The notes under the pieces were generated by a model, which saw only the letters and a program-made list of their open reading frames with translations, had not been told where the DNA came from and did not search any database. 8,600 nucleotides of DNA, taken from TMED14 sp041179465 (GTDB taxonomy: Bacteria > Bacteroidota > Bacteroidia > Flavobacteriales > Schleiferiaceae). Position numbers and translations under genes: made by a program. This document shows positions 1 through 7,256 of this stretch, in pieces. The stretch's first letter is position 1. Each line of letters begins with the position of its first letter. Where the stretch lies: NCBI GenBank assembly GCA_041179465.1, contig JBEGTJ010000067.1, positions 1 through 8,600 of the forward strand. Direction: 5' to 3'.

Positions 1-1143
1 TTTTTCGTACAAGCCTGTCACGACAAACGCGCGGTCTTCGCCGTGCTGCTTGGTGTTGAGGTCGTACTTCTTTGAAGGGGTAAGCCAGCTGAACAGCGTG
101 CGGCTGATCGACCACTTGCCAAAGCTGGGGATCACCCAACCAAAAAAGTCGGTACCTTGGCCTTCGGGGAGTACCGTGATTTGGCTAGCGTAGTAGCCCA
201 GGTAGCCCGACGTGCCGACGCTGGCACCCGTAAGTACGCTTCCTGAAACCACGCGGTAGGCGCCCGGCTTCATTTCGGCACTCAAGAAGGTCTCGAGGTG
301 CGCTCCCGCCACGGCGGTGATGGCGCGGGGCTTGGCGATGCCCGTTCCGCACAGCGAAACGACGCGCTCGAGCTTGAGGTTGCCGGTGCGCGCCAGGTGG
401 CCGATTACGACGACGTCCTGGTAGTTGAGCGTCCATACGACCTCGCCTTTGTTGAGCGGACTAATGCGGTTGATGTGCACGCTTGTGGTTCCGGCAGGGT
501 GCGGACCCTTGAACTGGTGAATTTCAACTCCGCTGGCCTTGGTAAGGGCTGCCGAGGTTTCGTTGGCCGAGATGGAAAGCACGGTGCGCGGACTCAGGAG
601 GCTCACCACCTGAAGGCCCTTGGCGAAGTCTTCTTCGCGGCCCGCCAGAGCAACAGCCGGAGCTACCGCGAGGGGCTGCGTGGCCATCGCGTTGACAAAC
701 ACCGCTTTGGGCTGGGAACTTGGGTTTGCGATGCGCCCGTAGGGACGGGCTTCGATCAAGGACCACGCTCCGGCGCTCAGCAACCACTGAATCGCGTCTT
801 CGCGGTTCGCGGGGGTGCCGGCCGGTACCGAGCGGTAGCTGGTCTGGGCGTCTGCAAGGACTACCACTGCCAAAATTTTGCGCTTGTCGCCGCGCTCAAT
901 CCGCGCCACTTCGCCGCTAACGGGGGACGCAACGGCAATCTGAGGGTTGACTTTGTCGGTGAAAAGAATGTCGCCGGCGAGCACGCGGTCGCCTTCTTTT
1001 ACCGCGAGTTTCGGGGCGAGGCCGCGGAAGTCGCTCGGGCGAACCGCGTAAACCGAGGCGCTGAGGTGGCCATCGACGATGGCTTCGGGAGCACCAAGGA
1101 TCGGGAGGTCGAGACCGTTCCGAACAGAATGTACGTTGGGCAT
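1..1143 (-). CDS. nqrA: Na+-translocating NADH:quinone reductase subunit A (3' end cut by window edge)
   Basis: NqrA is the large cytoplasmic subunit of the six-subunit Na+-NQR respiratory complex, which oxidises NADH, reduces quinone and pumps Na+ across the inner membrane. The translation shows 381 residues of a family usually near 450, so about 70 C-terminal residues lie beyond base 1. Family landmarks seen: an N-terminal GLDLPILGAPE, then DFRGLAPKLAVKEGDRV, then SPVSGEVARIERGDKR (a biotinyl-like half-barrel region), later GPHPAGTTSVHINRISP, VWTLNYQDVVVIGHLARTG, and near the edge FFGWVIPSFGKWSISRTLFS. The ATG at 1143 is chosen because homologues begin a few residues before the GLDLP motif; an in-frame ATG at 1173 precedes the likely promoter core. 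The remaining nqr genes would be expected leftward of the window. It is divergent from the Plug-family gene, with 83 bases between starts. Confidence 0.95.
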   Translation of the reverse strand, partial: MPNVHSVRNGLDLPILGAPEAIVDGHLSASVYAVRPSDFRGLAPKLAVKEGDRVLAGDILFTDKVNPQIAVASPVSGEVARIERGDKRKILAVVVLADAQTSYRSVPAGTPANREDAIQWLLSAGAWSLIEARPYGRIANPSSQPKAVFVNAMATQPLAVAPAVALAGREEDFAKGLQVVSLLSPRTVLSISANETSAALTKASGVEIHQFKGPHPAGTTSVHINRISPLNKGEVVWTLNYQDVVVIGHLARTGNLKLERVVSLCGTGIAKPRAITAVAGAHLETFLSAEMKPGAYRVVSGSVLTGASVGTSGYLGYYASQITVLPEGQGTDFFGWVIPSFGKWSISRTLFSWLTPSKKYDLNTKQHGEDRAFVVTGLYEK

Positions 1144-1162
1144 AACTGCAAAAATTTCGGCG

Positions 1163-1170
1163 CAAAGGTA
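1163..1170 (-). promoter_or_regulatory. Bacteroidota -7 promoter core for nqrA (TACCTTTG)
   Basis: TACCTTTG on the minus strand matches the TAnnTTTG core of Bacteroidota primary-sigma promoters exactly. It ends 19 bases before the nqrA ATG, giving a short leader. No good -33 TTTG is seen at the usual 19-21 base spacing; a TTG lies at about 14. The bases after it (TTTGCGCCG followed by a T-run) resemble those upstream of recQ. Confidence 0.6.
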
Positions 1171-1214
1171 CATTAGACCCTGTGCAAAAAGGTGATTATT
1201 TAACATGTTTTTAG

Positions 1215-1222
1215 CACCTTTA
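1215..1222 (+). promoter_or_regulatory. Weak -7-like element before the Plug gene (CACCTTTA)
   Basis: CACCTTTA differs at two of eight positions from the TACCTTTG copies nearby, but sits at the same place relative to its gene: four bases (AACC) separate it from the ATG at 1227. The positional match to the tatC and sua5 copies is the main support. If functional, the transcript would be nearly leaderless. Confidence 0.3.
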
Positions 1223-1226
1223 AACC

Positions 1227-2498
1227 ATGCAAATAACCCGTTGGGCATGGGCCCTGATGGCCTTCGCGATCGCTTCGAGCCGACTGCTTTGCCAAGCACC
1301 TGAAATAAAGAAAGATAGCCTCATTCACAGCGTGCTTTTGCACCCTGTGGACCGCGTCGATGCTCCGGCCGTGGTCGGCCTCGGTCAGCCCCGTGCGCTG
1401 CAGCTCCGCTTTGACGACTTCAGCCAATCGGTACTGCCCCTGCGCTACGTGTGGGTGCACTGCGACCGCAACTGGCAGCCCTCCCCCATTATTGCGTCTG
1501 AATTTTTGAGCGGATTTTGGGAAGGCCAAATCGCCGAAGGCCGCTTGGCATTCAACACCTACCAGGGCTACAGCCACTACGAAATGCAGCTGCCTGAAGA
1601 GAGCAGCATGCCCGTGCTGTCGGGGAACTACTACCTGCGGATTTTTGCCGACGACCAGCTGCTGCTTCAGCTCCCCGTGGTGTTTGCCGAGGGTCCGAGC
1701 GCGCTCCAGGTGGCCGTGCGCCGCCCGGTCGCAGCGAAGTGGACGGACCGCTATCAGGAGGTGGATGCGTGGTTTCCGTGGGACGCCAGCCGCACCCAAA
1801 ACCCATTCAGCGACGTGCGACTGGCCGTGCTGCAGAACCGCGACTGGAACAGCTACCGACTGCTCGCCCCCCGTTTTGCCCAAGGAGACCGGCTGGACTT
1901 TGACTACAACGGCGGCGAAAACGCCTTTTTGGCCGGAAACATATTTCGCTTTGCCGACACCAAGGCCCTGCCCTCGCCCTCGCTTCGCGTAACCCGGTAC
2001 GAATTGGGAGATCGCTGGGTGGGCTTTGTGCGCCAGGACGTCGCGGCGGGATTGGGAGCCTACGTGCGCCAGGATGATGCGCGCGGAACGTTTGTTCCGC
2101 GGTCCGCCCGAGGCGACGCCCACACCCAAGCCGACTACGTGTGGCTGGATTTTGAACTCAAAGACTCGGAAGGTTGGGGCGGCCGGCGCATTGCACTCGA
2201 AGGCGATTTCAACCAGTACCAACCCGGACCCGAACACGTGCTGCGCTTCGACGAAGGCCGCGGAGCCTACGTCGGGCGGATGCTGGTGAAGCAAGGGTAT
2301 TTGGAGTACCGGTACCGCGACCTCAATGCCGGAGCCGACGGGCTGGACTGGACCGAAGGCAGCCACAGCCGTTCCGCCAACCAGTACACCGCCGTCGTGT
2401 ACGCGCGGCTTTGGGGCGAACGCTACGACCGCGCCGTGGCCGTGCGCACCGTCGACGTGACCGACGGGGCCCAACTGCGCATGGAGCTCGGGCAATAG
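1227..2498 (+). CDS. Type IX secretion system Plug-family protein (DUF5103)
   Basis: This 423-residue secreted protein matches the DUF5103 family. The characterised flavobacterial member is the Plug of the SprA outer-membrane translocon, which closes the periplasmic side of the SprA pore. Residues 1-24 look like a signal peptide (basic start, hydrophobic core; cleavage near CQA-PE is a guess). Family landmarks in order: LQLRFDDFSQSVLPLRY (59-74), HCDRNWQPSPI (78-88), FLSGFWEG (93-100), FNTYQGYSHYEMQLP (109-123), LSGNYYLRIF (131-140), ENAFLAGNIFRFADTKAL (231-248), and a C-terminal beta-sandwich-like part with EGDFNQYQPGPEH, VKQGYLEYRYRD and GERYD. Length is normal for the family. The first ATG gives the best signal peptide. 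Adjacent to divergent nqrA; sua5 follows after 16 bases. Family assignment is strong; the Plug role is by family, and sprA is not in view. Confidence 0.88.
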   Translation: MQITRWAWALMAFAIASSRLLCQAPEIKKDSLIHSVLLHPVDRVDAPAVVGLGQPRALQLRFDDFSQSVLPLRYVWVHCDRNWQPSPIIASEFLSGFWEGQIAEGRLAFNTYQGYSHYEMQLPEESSMPVLSGNYYLRIFADDQLLLQLPVVFAEGPSALQVAVRRPVAAKWTDRYQEVDAWFPWDASRTQNPFSDVRLAVLQNRDWNSYRLLAPRFAQGDRLDFDYNGGENAFLAGNIFRFADTKALPSPSLRVTRYELGDRWVGFVRQDVAAGLGAYVRQDDARGTFVPRSARGDAHTQADYVWLDFELKDSEGWGGRRIALEGDFNQYQPGPEHVLRFDEGRGAYVGRMLVKQGYLEYRYRDLNAGADGLDWTEGSHSRSANQYTAVVYARLWGERYDRAVAVRTVDVTDGAQLRMELGQ

Positions 2499-2501
2499 GC
2501 C

Positions 2502-2509
2502 TACCTTTG
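2502..2509 (+). promoter_or_regulatory. -7 promoter core for sua5 (TACCTTTG), possibly leaderless
   Basis: An exact TACCTTTG lies in the 16-base gap between the Plug-gene stop and the sua5 ATG, with only five bases (CCGCG) between it and the ATG. In Bacteroidota the start of transcription is a few bases after this core, so the mRNA would begin at or next to the start codon. No -33 match is visible; the region upstream is the 3' end of the preceding gene. Confidence 0.5.
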
Positions 2510-2514
2510 CCGCG

Positions 2515-3468
2515 ATGCAGCACCTGGGTACCGATTTAGCTCGCGCCGCGTCGGTACTGCGTTCCGGCGGACTTGTCGGCATGCCCACCGAAACGGTTTA
2601 CGGTTTGGCCGCGAACGCGCTCGACGAGGTGGCTGTGGCCCGCATTTTTGACGCCAAAAACCGGCCGCACTTCGACCCATTGATCGTGCATCTGGCCGAC
2701 TGGAACGACGTCGACCGCGTGGCCGCCGACGTGCCGGCCGAAGCCCGTGCCCTGTGGGCCGCCCTGGGGCCTGCGGCGCTCACCTACGTGCTGCCGAAAC
2801 GGCCTGAAGTGCCCGATTTGGTCACTTCGGGGCTCGATTCGGTGGCTGTTCGAATTCCCCAGCTCGAATTGGCCCGCCAACTCATCGCTTCAGCCGGAGT
2901 GCCGGTGGCCGCGCCCAGTGCGAATCCGTTTGGGTTTGTTTCGCCGACCACCGCCCAGCACGTCGCCGACCAGCTCGCCGATCAGGTGGACTACATTCTC
3001 GACGGCGGACCCTGTTCGGTGGGCGTCGAGTCGACCATCGTCTCGTGGCCTGAAGGTCGGGCGGTGGTGCTGCGCTTGGGCGGAATTCCCGTGGAGGTCC
3101 TCGCAGACGTTTTGGGCTACGTGCCTGAGGTGCAGCGCTCTTCGAGCCAGCCGAGCGCTCCGGGAATGCTGGAGTCGCACTACGCCCCGGGCAAGCCCGT
3201 GGTGCTGGTTCCCCAGGGATTTGACTGGGCAACCGCCCCGCGCTCGCCCGAGGTGCGCCTTTTGGCGTGGAGTTTGGGTGCGCACGGTCTTGAGGCCCTG
3301 ACTACCTCGGGCAGTTGCCGGCAGGGTGCCCAGCGGCTGTTTGCCGCCCTTCGCGAGTTTGCCGCCAGCGACGAGCAGGTGCTGTGGATGGAGCTCGCCC
3401 CTGAAGAAGGTTTAGGTCGGGCGATTAACGACCGGCTGCGCCGCGCCGCCCACCGCGCTGAAGGCTGA
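2515..3468 (+). CDS. sua5: L-threonylcarbamoyladenylate synthase, two-domain Sua5 type
   Basis: The enzyme makes threonylcarbamoyl-AMP from threonine, bicarbonate and ATP, the first step of t6A37 tRNA modification; TsaB/TsaD/TsaE complete it. The 317 residues hold an N-terminal YrdC domain (about 5-195) and a C-terminal Sua5 domain (about 215-317), so this is the long form and not the single-domain TsaC. Seen: PTETVYGLAANAL (24-36), KNRPHFDPLIVHL (48-60), APSANPFGFVSPT (133-145), GVESTIVSW (170-178), LRLGGIPVE (186-194), the linker APGMLESHYAPGKPV (215-229), and the family's C-terminal LGRAINDRLRRAA (300-312). Odd: the usual WPGPLT stretch reads GPAALT (85-90). The start leaves a normal ~23 residues before PTETVYG. 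Its last 44 bases overlap the 3' end of convergent lptB. A single-copy essential gene in many bacteria; no functional partner is adjacent. Confidence 0.95.
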   Translation: MQHLGTDLARAASVLRSGGLVGMPTETVYGLAANALDEVAVARIFDAKNRPHFDPLIVHLADWNDVDRVAADVPAEARALWAALGPAALTYVLPKRPEVPDLVTSGLDSVAVRIPQLELARQLIASAGVPVAAPSANPFGFVSPTTAQHVADQLADQVDYILDGGPCSVGVESTIVSWPEGRAVVLRLGGIPVEVLADVLGYVPEVQRSSSQPSAPGMLESHYAPGKPVVLVPQGFDWATAPRSPEVRLLAWSLGAHGLEALTTSGSCRQGAQRLFAALREFAASDEQVLWMELAPEEGLGRAINDRLRRAAHRAEG

Positions 3469-4183
3469 AGTTTTGCCCGAGGTACACGCGGCGCACGACC
3501 TCGTCTGCGGCGAGCTCCTCTGCGGTTCCGCTCTTGATGATTTTGCCCTCAAACATGAGGTAGGTGCGGTCGGTGATGGCCAGGGTTTCGTGCACGTTGT
3601 GGTCGGTGATGAGCACGCCAATGCCCCGCTCGTCGGCCAAGCGCGCCACGATGGCCTGAATGTCTTCAACGGCAATGGGGTCGACGCCCGCAAAGGGCTC
3701 GTCGAGCAAAATGAATTTGGGGTCAGAGGCCAGGCAGCGCGCGATCTCGGTGCGCCGGCGTTCCCCACCCGAAAGCAGGTCGCCGCGGTTCTTGCGCACG
3801 TTGACGAGGCTGAATTCTTCAAGGAGTTCTTGGGTTCGGCGGACCACTTCGGCCCGTGGGAATCCGCGCCACTCCAAAACCGCCGCAAGGTTGTCTTCGA
3901 CGCTCAGTTTGCGGAACACCGAGGCCTCCTGCGCGAGGTAGCCGATGCCGAGCTGCGCGCGGCGGTACATGGGAAGGTCGGTCACGTCGTGGCCGTCGAG
4001 GAGCACGCGCCCTTCGTCGGGGCGGACCAAGCCCACGACGCTGTAGAACGACGTGGTTTTGCCTGCTCCGTTGGGACCGAGCAGACCCACGATTTCTCCT
4101 TGGTTCACGGTGAAGCTGGCTCCGTCGACCACCTTACGGCCGCGGTAGGTTTTCACGAGGTGTTCGGCGTGCAGGGTTTTCAT
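3425..4183 (-). CDS. lptB: LPS export ABC transporter ATPase LptB
   Basis: LptB is the cytoplasmic ATPase that, with LptF and LptG, extracts LPS from the inner membrane and drives it along the Lpt bridge to the outer membrane. The 252 residues show Walker A GPNGAGKTT (36-44, K42), a Q-loop at YLAQEASVFRKLSV (82-95), the signature LSGGERRR (137-144), Walker B FILLDEPFAGVD (157-168, E162) and the H-loop TDHNV (193-197, H195). EASVFRKLSV and the YLGQNFSL end are typical of LptB compared with other ABC ATPases. After YLGQNFSL there are about 11 extra residues rich in R and G, encoded opposite the end of sua5, which look like read-on drift. Its ATG overlaps the tatC stop (ATGA, 4180-4183), so translation is probably coupled and both share the promoter upstream of tatC. 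Confidence 0.96.
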   Translation of the reverse strand: MKTLHAEHLVKTYRGRKVVDGASFTVNQGEIVGLLGPNGAGKTTSFYSVVGLVRPDEGRVLLDGHDVTDLPMYRRAQLGIGYLAQEASVFRKLSVEDNLAAVLEWRGFPRAEVVRRTQELLEEFSLVNVRKNRGDLLSGGERRRTEIARCLASDPKFILLDEPFAGVDPIAVEDIQAIVARLADERGIGVLITDHNVHETLAITDRTYLMFEGKIIKSGTAEELAADEVVRRVYLGQNFSLQRGGRRGAAGR

Positions 4184-4995
4184 TGGTTGGAATCAACGCG
4201 GTTTTTGCGCTGAACGTGTGCCAAGCGGCTGAGTCCGATGCTGAGTTCGTACAGTAGCGCCACCGGAAGCGAAACCACAATCTGGCTGAAGACGTCGGGC
4301 GGGGTAATGACGGCGGCCACGGCCAGGATTCCGATCCAGGCGTGCCGACGGTAGGTGCGCATGCCCTCGGGCGTGGTGATTCCGAGGCGCGACAGCAAGT
4401 AGACCGCGACGGGGAGTTCAAATAAGAGTCCGCTCGCGACCACCACGCTGGTGACCGTCGACAGGTAGGACGACATTTCGAAGAGGTTCTGGATTTCGCC
4501 GCTGACCGAATAGGTGGCGAGAAACTGCAAGCTCAGCGGTACGATGAGGTAGTAGCCAAAGAGGGCTCCGAGAAAAAAGAGCAGGGAAGCCGAGCCGATG
4601 AACAGGACCGATAGGCTCCGTTCGCGCGCCGTAAGGCCGGGACTTATAAAGCGCCAGAGTTCAAAAAGCACCAACGGAAAGGCCACGATGAGGCCGACCA
4701 CCAGCGAAAGCCACATGTGCAGGCTGAACTGCCCTGCCATCTGGGTATTGAGCAGTTCGAGTTCAAAGCCACCGATGCAGAGCGAAGGCAGTTCCAAGTA
4801 GGTGCCCGCCTGGCAAAAGAGTTGGTATGTGATGAACTGCGGTTCTTTGGGGGCGAGCAAAACCTGGGCAAAAATCCAGTCCATGAAGACGAAGGCCACC
4901 ACCGCGCCCGCCAGGATGAAGCCCGACGCCCGCATGAGGTGGGTGCGCAGCGCCGCTAGGTGGGCCAAAAACGGCATGCTCGATCCTTCAGACAT
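4180..4995 (-). CDS. tatC: Twin-arginine translocase subunit TatC
   Basis: TatC is the multi-spanning core of the Tat translocase that binds twin-arginine signal peptides and exports folded proteins. Of 271 residues, six membrane segments can be placed at about 24-43, 92-113, 127-152, 178-202, 217-231 and 236-255. Family residues seen: F9-L10-A11-H12-L13 and L16-R17 of the N-terminal motif, F116 and E125 in the ELWRFISPGLTARER cytoplasmic loop (E. coli F94 and E103), E193 in LLFELPV (E. coli E170) and D234 in TPPDVFSQ (E. coli D211). The long first periplasmic loop (about 48-91, with two cysteines and MAGQFSLH) is as in other Bacteroidota TatC. Odd: E. coli E15 corresponds to A15. tatA/tatB are not in view. 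It is first in a two-gene unit with lptB and divergent from recQ. Confidence 0.96.
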   Translation of the reverse strand: MSEGSSMPFLAHLAALRTHLMRASGFILAGAVVAFVFMDWIFAQVLLAPKEPQFITYQLFCQAGTYLELPSLCIGGFELELLNTQMAGQFSLHMWLSLVVGLIVAFPLVLFELWRFISPGLTARERSLSVLFIGSASLLFFLGALFGYYLIVPLSLQFLATYSVSGEIQNLFEMSSYLSTVTSVVVASGLLFELPVAVYLLSRLGITTPEGMRTYRRHAWIGILAVAAVITPPDVFSQIVVSLPVALLYELSIGLSRLAHVQRKNRVDSNQ

Positions 4996-4999
4996 GCTG

Positions 5000-5007
5000 C
5001 AAAGGTA
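5000..5007 (-). promoter_or_regulatory. -7 promoter core for tatC-lptB (TACCTTTG), possibly leaderless
   Basis: An exact TACCTTTG on the minus strand ends four bases (CAGC) before the tatC ATG at 4995. Transcription from it would start at or beside the ATG. It lies within the 68-base tatC-recQ divergent spacer. No clear -33 is visible at standard spacing. Confidence 0.5.
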
Positions 5008-5010
5008 GGA

Positions 5011-5043
5011 TTGGTCGTACCTTCAAGTTTTGGTGCAATTTTG
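5011..5043 (+). promoter_or_regulatory. Candidate recQ promoter (TTGG ... CAATTTTG)
   Basis: TTGG at 5011-5014 and CAATTTTG at 5036-5043 are 21 bases apart, fitting the Bacteroidota TTTG / TAnnTTTG layout with one mismatch in each box. The core ends 20 bases before the recQ ATG, and TTTGCGCCG (5040-5048) followed by a T-run repeats the bases upstream of nqrA. No Shine-Dalgarno sequence is visible. Confidence 0.4.
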
Positions 5044-5063
5044 CGCCGCTTTTTTCACCGCCT

Positions 5064-7256
5064 ATGGCCACGTTTGATACGGCAAAGAGCCGTGCCTTAT
5101 TGAAGTCCTTTTTTGGTTTTGACGACTTTAGGGGCCGCCAGAGCGAGGTGGTTGCGTCGGTTATGGGCGGCCACGACACGTTTGTCATGATGCCGACGGG
5201 CGGGGGCAAGTCGCTCTGCTACCAGCTGCCGGCATTGGACCTTCCGGGGGTTGCCGTGGTCGTTTCGCCCTTGATTGCGCTGATGAAAAACCAGGTGGAC
5301 GCGCTGCGGAGTTTCGCCGATTCCGACGGAGTGGCCCATGTGTGGAATTCGTCGCTCACCAAGCGCGAAATGGTCGTAGTCCGCCAGGACCTGTCAGCGG
5401 GCCGCACCAAGCTGCTGTACATGGCGCCCGAATCGCTGAACAAGCAAGAGAACATTGATTTTTTGCGCGAACTGAACGTTTCGTTCTATGCCATCGACGA
5501 GGCCCACTGCATTTCAGAATGGGGGCACGACTTCAGGCCCGAGTACCGCATGCTGCGCCAGGCGATGAACGCCATCGGCCGCCGCCCGATTTTGGCGCTG
5601 ACGGCCACGGCCACGCCCAAGGTGATGTCTGACATCCTCAAGACCCTCGAGATTCCCGAGGCCACCGTGATCACCACCAGCTTTAACCGCCCCAATCTGG
5701 CGTATGAGGTCGAGGCGAAGACCGCCAACGTGGAGCGCGACGTGGTCCGCCTGCTACGGGACTATGCCGGGCGTTCCGCCATTGTGTACTGCCTGAGCCG
5801 CCAAAAGGTCGAGGAGCTCGCCCAAGTGCTGCAACTGAACGGAATTTCGGCCCTACCCTACCACGCCGGGCTCGACGCCGGGTCGCGAAGCCGCCACCAA
5901 GACGCGTTTTTGAACGAAGAGGTCGACGTCATCGTGGCGACGGTCGCCTTTGGGATGGGGATTGATAAGCCCGACGTGCGCCTGGTCGTGCACCACGACA
6001 TGCCGCGCAGCCTCGAGGGCTACTACCAGGAGACCGGTCGGGCCGGGCGCGACGGCGGCGAAGGGCGTTGCGTCACGTTTTATGCCGAGAAGGACTTGGA
6101 GAAAATGGACAAGTTTTTGTCGCGCAAGCCCGTGGCGGAACAAGAAATTGGACGCCAGCTCCTCTTAGATGCCCGGGCCTATGCCCTGACGTCAAGCTGC
6201 CGCCGCAAGTTCCTGCTTCACTACTTCGGCGAACCCTATGCCGAGCCGAACTGCGGGAACTGCGACAACTGCACGAGTCCGCAGGTCGGGCACGACGCCA
6301 CCGAGCACGCCCGACTGGTTCTCGAAACGGTTGAGTTGGGCCGCGGACAGTTTCGCGCGCTCCAAGTGGTCAACACGCTCATCGCGAACGAAACGGCGAT
6401 TCTCAAAACCCTGGGCGCTCGCGGATTGGCAACCTGGGGCAAGGGACAAAGCCATGCAGCAGGGTACTGGGACGATTTGATTCGGCAGTTGATGCTGGCG
6501 GGAATGCTCGAGAAGGACTTGGAGCGGTACGGCATTTTGTCGTTAACCGCCGCGGGCCGCGCCCTTCAAACGGGGTCCGGTTCGTTTGCCGCGGTTCCCT
6601 ACCGCGCCTTTGATGAAGAAGACGTTGCGGTGGGCGGAACCGGGTCGCCGCGCCGGGCCGCCGCGCTCGACCCCGAGCTTTATGCGGTGCTCAAGGAGCT
6701 GAACCGCAAAATGGCGCGCACCCGAAGCATTCCGCCTTATGCCCTGTTCTCGGAGGCCTCGCTGAACGAGATGGCCACGTCTTATCCGCTGAGCGTTGAA
6801 GAGCTTAAAACAATTCCGGGCGTGGGCGAGGCGAAGGCGAAGCGATTTGGCGCCGAGCTTGTCGCCGCAGTGCAGGAGCACGTGGACGCGCACGGCATCG
6901 AACGCCCCGGCGATTTTGCCATTCGCAGCGCCGGGCAAAAAGGAAACCTCAAGCTGTACGTGATTCAGTCGGTGGACCGCAAGCTGGGACTCGAAGAAAT
7001 CGCGCGGAGCAAGCAAATTTCCGTCGACGAGCTGCTGTCGGAGATGGAGAACATTGTGCGCAGCGGAACCCGGTTGAGCCTGGACTACTTGATCGAGGAG
7101 TACCTCGACGACGATTCGCTCGAAGAAATCACCGAGTACTTTGCCGACGAAAGCGAAGAGGGCGCACTGGACGAAGCCGTACGCCACTTTGACCAAGAGT
7201 ACGGAGCGCTCGAGCTGCGCCTGGCACGGCTGCGCTTTTTGTGCAGTGTGGTGTAG
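5064..7256 (+). CDS. recQ: ATP-dependent DNA helicase RecQ
   Basis: RecQ is a 3'-5' superfamily-2 DNA helicase acting in recombinational repair and at stalled forks. The 730 residues show motif 0 FGFDDFRGRQ (17-26), Walker A PTGGGKS (44-50), DEAH (145-148), the aromatic-rich loop SEWGHDFRPEY (151-161), TATAT motif III (180-184), motif V VATVAFGMGIDKPDVR (291-306) and motif VI QETGRAGRDG (322-331). The zinc site is C379, C397, C400, C403. An RQC winged helix (about 410-505) and an HRDC domain (about 537-607) follow, then a helix-turn-helix-like tail and an acidic C-terminal segment (about 630-730), as in long Bacteroidota RecQ. All catalytic residues are present. The last residues (RFLCSVV) are atypical for the tail, and the GC-rich region ends at its stop codon. 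ATG 5064 is the only start that keeps motif 0 at normal distance. Confidence 0.97.
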   Translation: MATFDTAKSRALLKSFFGFDDFRGRQSEVVASVMGGHDTFVMMPTGGGKSLCYQLPALDLPGVAVVVSPLIALMKNQVDALRSFADSDGVAHVWNSSLTKREMVVVRQDLSAGRTKLLYMAPESLNKQENIDFLRELNVSFYAIDEAHCISEWGHDFRPEYRMLRQAMNAIGRRPILALTATATPKVMSDILKTLEIPEATVITTSFNRPNLAYEVEAKTANVERDVVRLLRDYAGRSAIVYCLSRQKVEELAQVLQLNGISALPYHAGLDAGSRSRHQDAFLNEEVDVIVATVAFGMGIDKPDVRLVVHHDMPRSLEGYYQETGRAGRDGGEGRCVTFYAEKDLEKMDKFLSRKPVAEQEIGRQLLLDARAYALTSSCRRKFLLHYFGEPYAEPNCGNCDNCTSPQVGHDATEHARLVLETVELGRGQFRALQVVNTLIANETAILKTLGARGLATWGKGQSHAAGYWDDLIRQLMLAGMLEKDLERYGILSLTAAGRALQTGSGSFAAVPYRAFDEEDVAVGGTGSPRRAAALDPELYAVLKELNRKMARTRSIPPYALFSEASLNEMATSYPLSVEELKTIPGVGEAKAKRFGAELVAAVQEHVDAHGIERPGDFAIRSAGQKGNLKLYVIQSVDRKLGLEEIARSKQISVDELLSEMENIVRSGTRLSLDYLIEEYLDDDSLEEITEYFADESEEGALDEAVRHFDQEYGALELRLARLRFLCSVV

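Noticed and set aside
1171..1173. Earlier in-frame ATG for nqrA
   Set aside because: It would place the TACCTTTG core inside the coding region and add ten residues not found at the start of NqrA homologues.
298..1176. 292-codon plus-strand open frame
   Set aside because: Antisense to nqrA, whose minus-strand translation matches its family throughout.
1284..1298. Lipobox in the Plug-family signal peptide
   Set aside because: The cysteine at residue 22 is preceded by leucine (RLLC), not by the small residue needed at -1.
1200..2588. 462-codon minus-strand open frame
   Set aside because: It lies opposite the Plug-family gene and the start of sua5, both of which have strong family motifs; its translation shows no recognisable domain, and long antisense frames are expected in GC-rich coding DNA.
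3473..4213. 246-codon plus-strand open frame
   Set aside because: Antisense to lptB, which has every ABC ATPase motif.
6543..7196. 217-codon minus-strand open frame
   Set aside because: Antisense to the HRDC and C-terminal parts of recQ; no domain evident.
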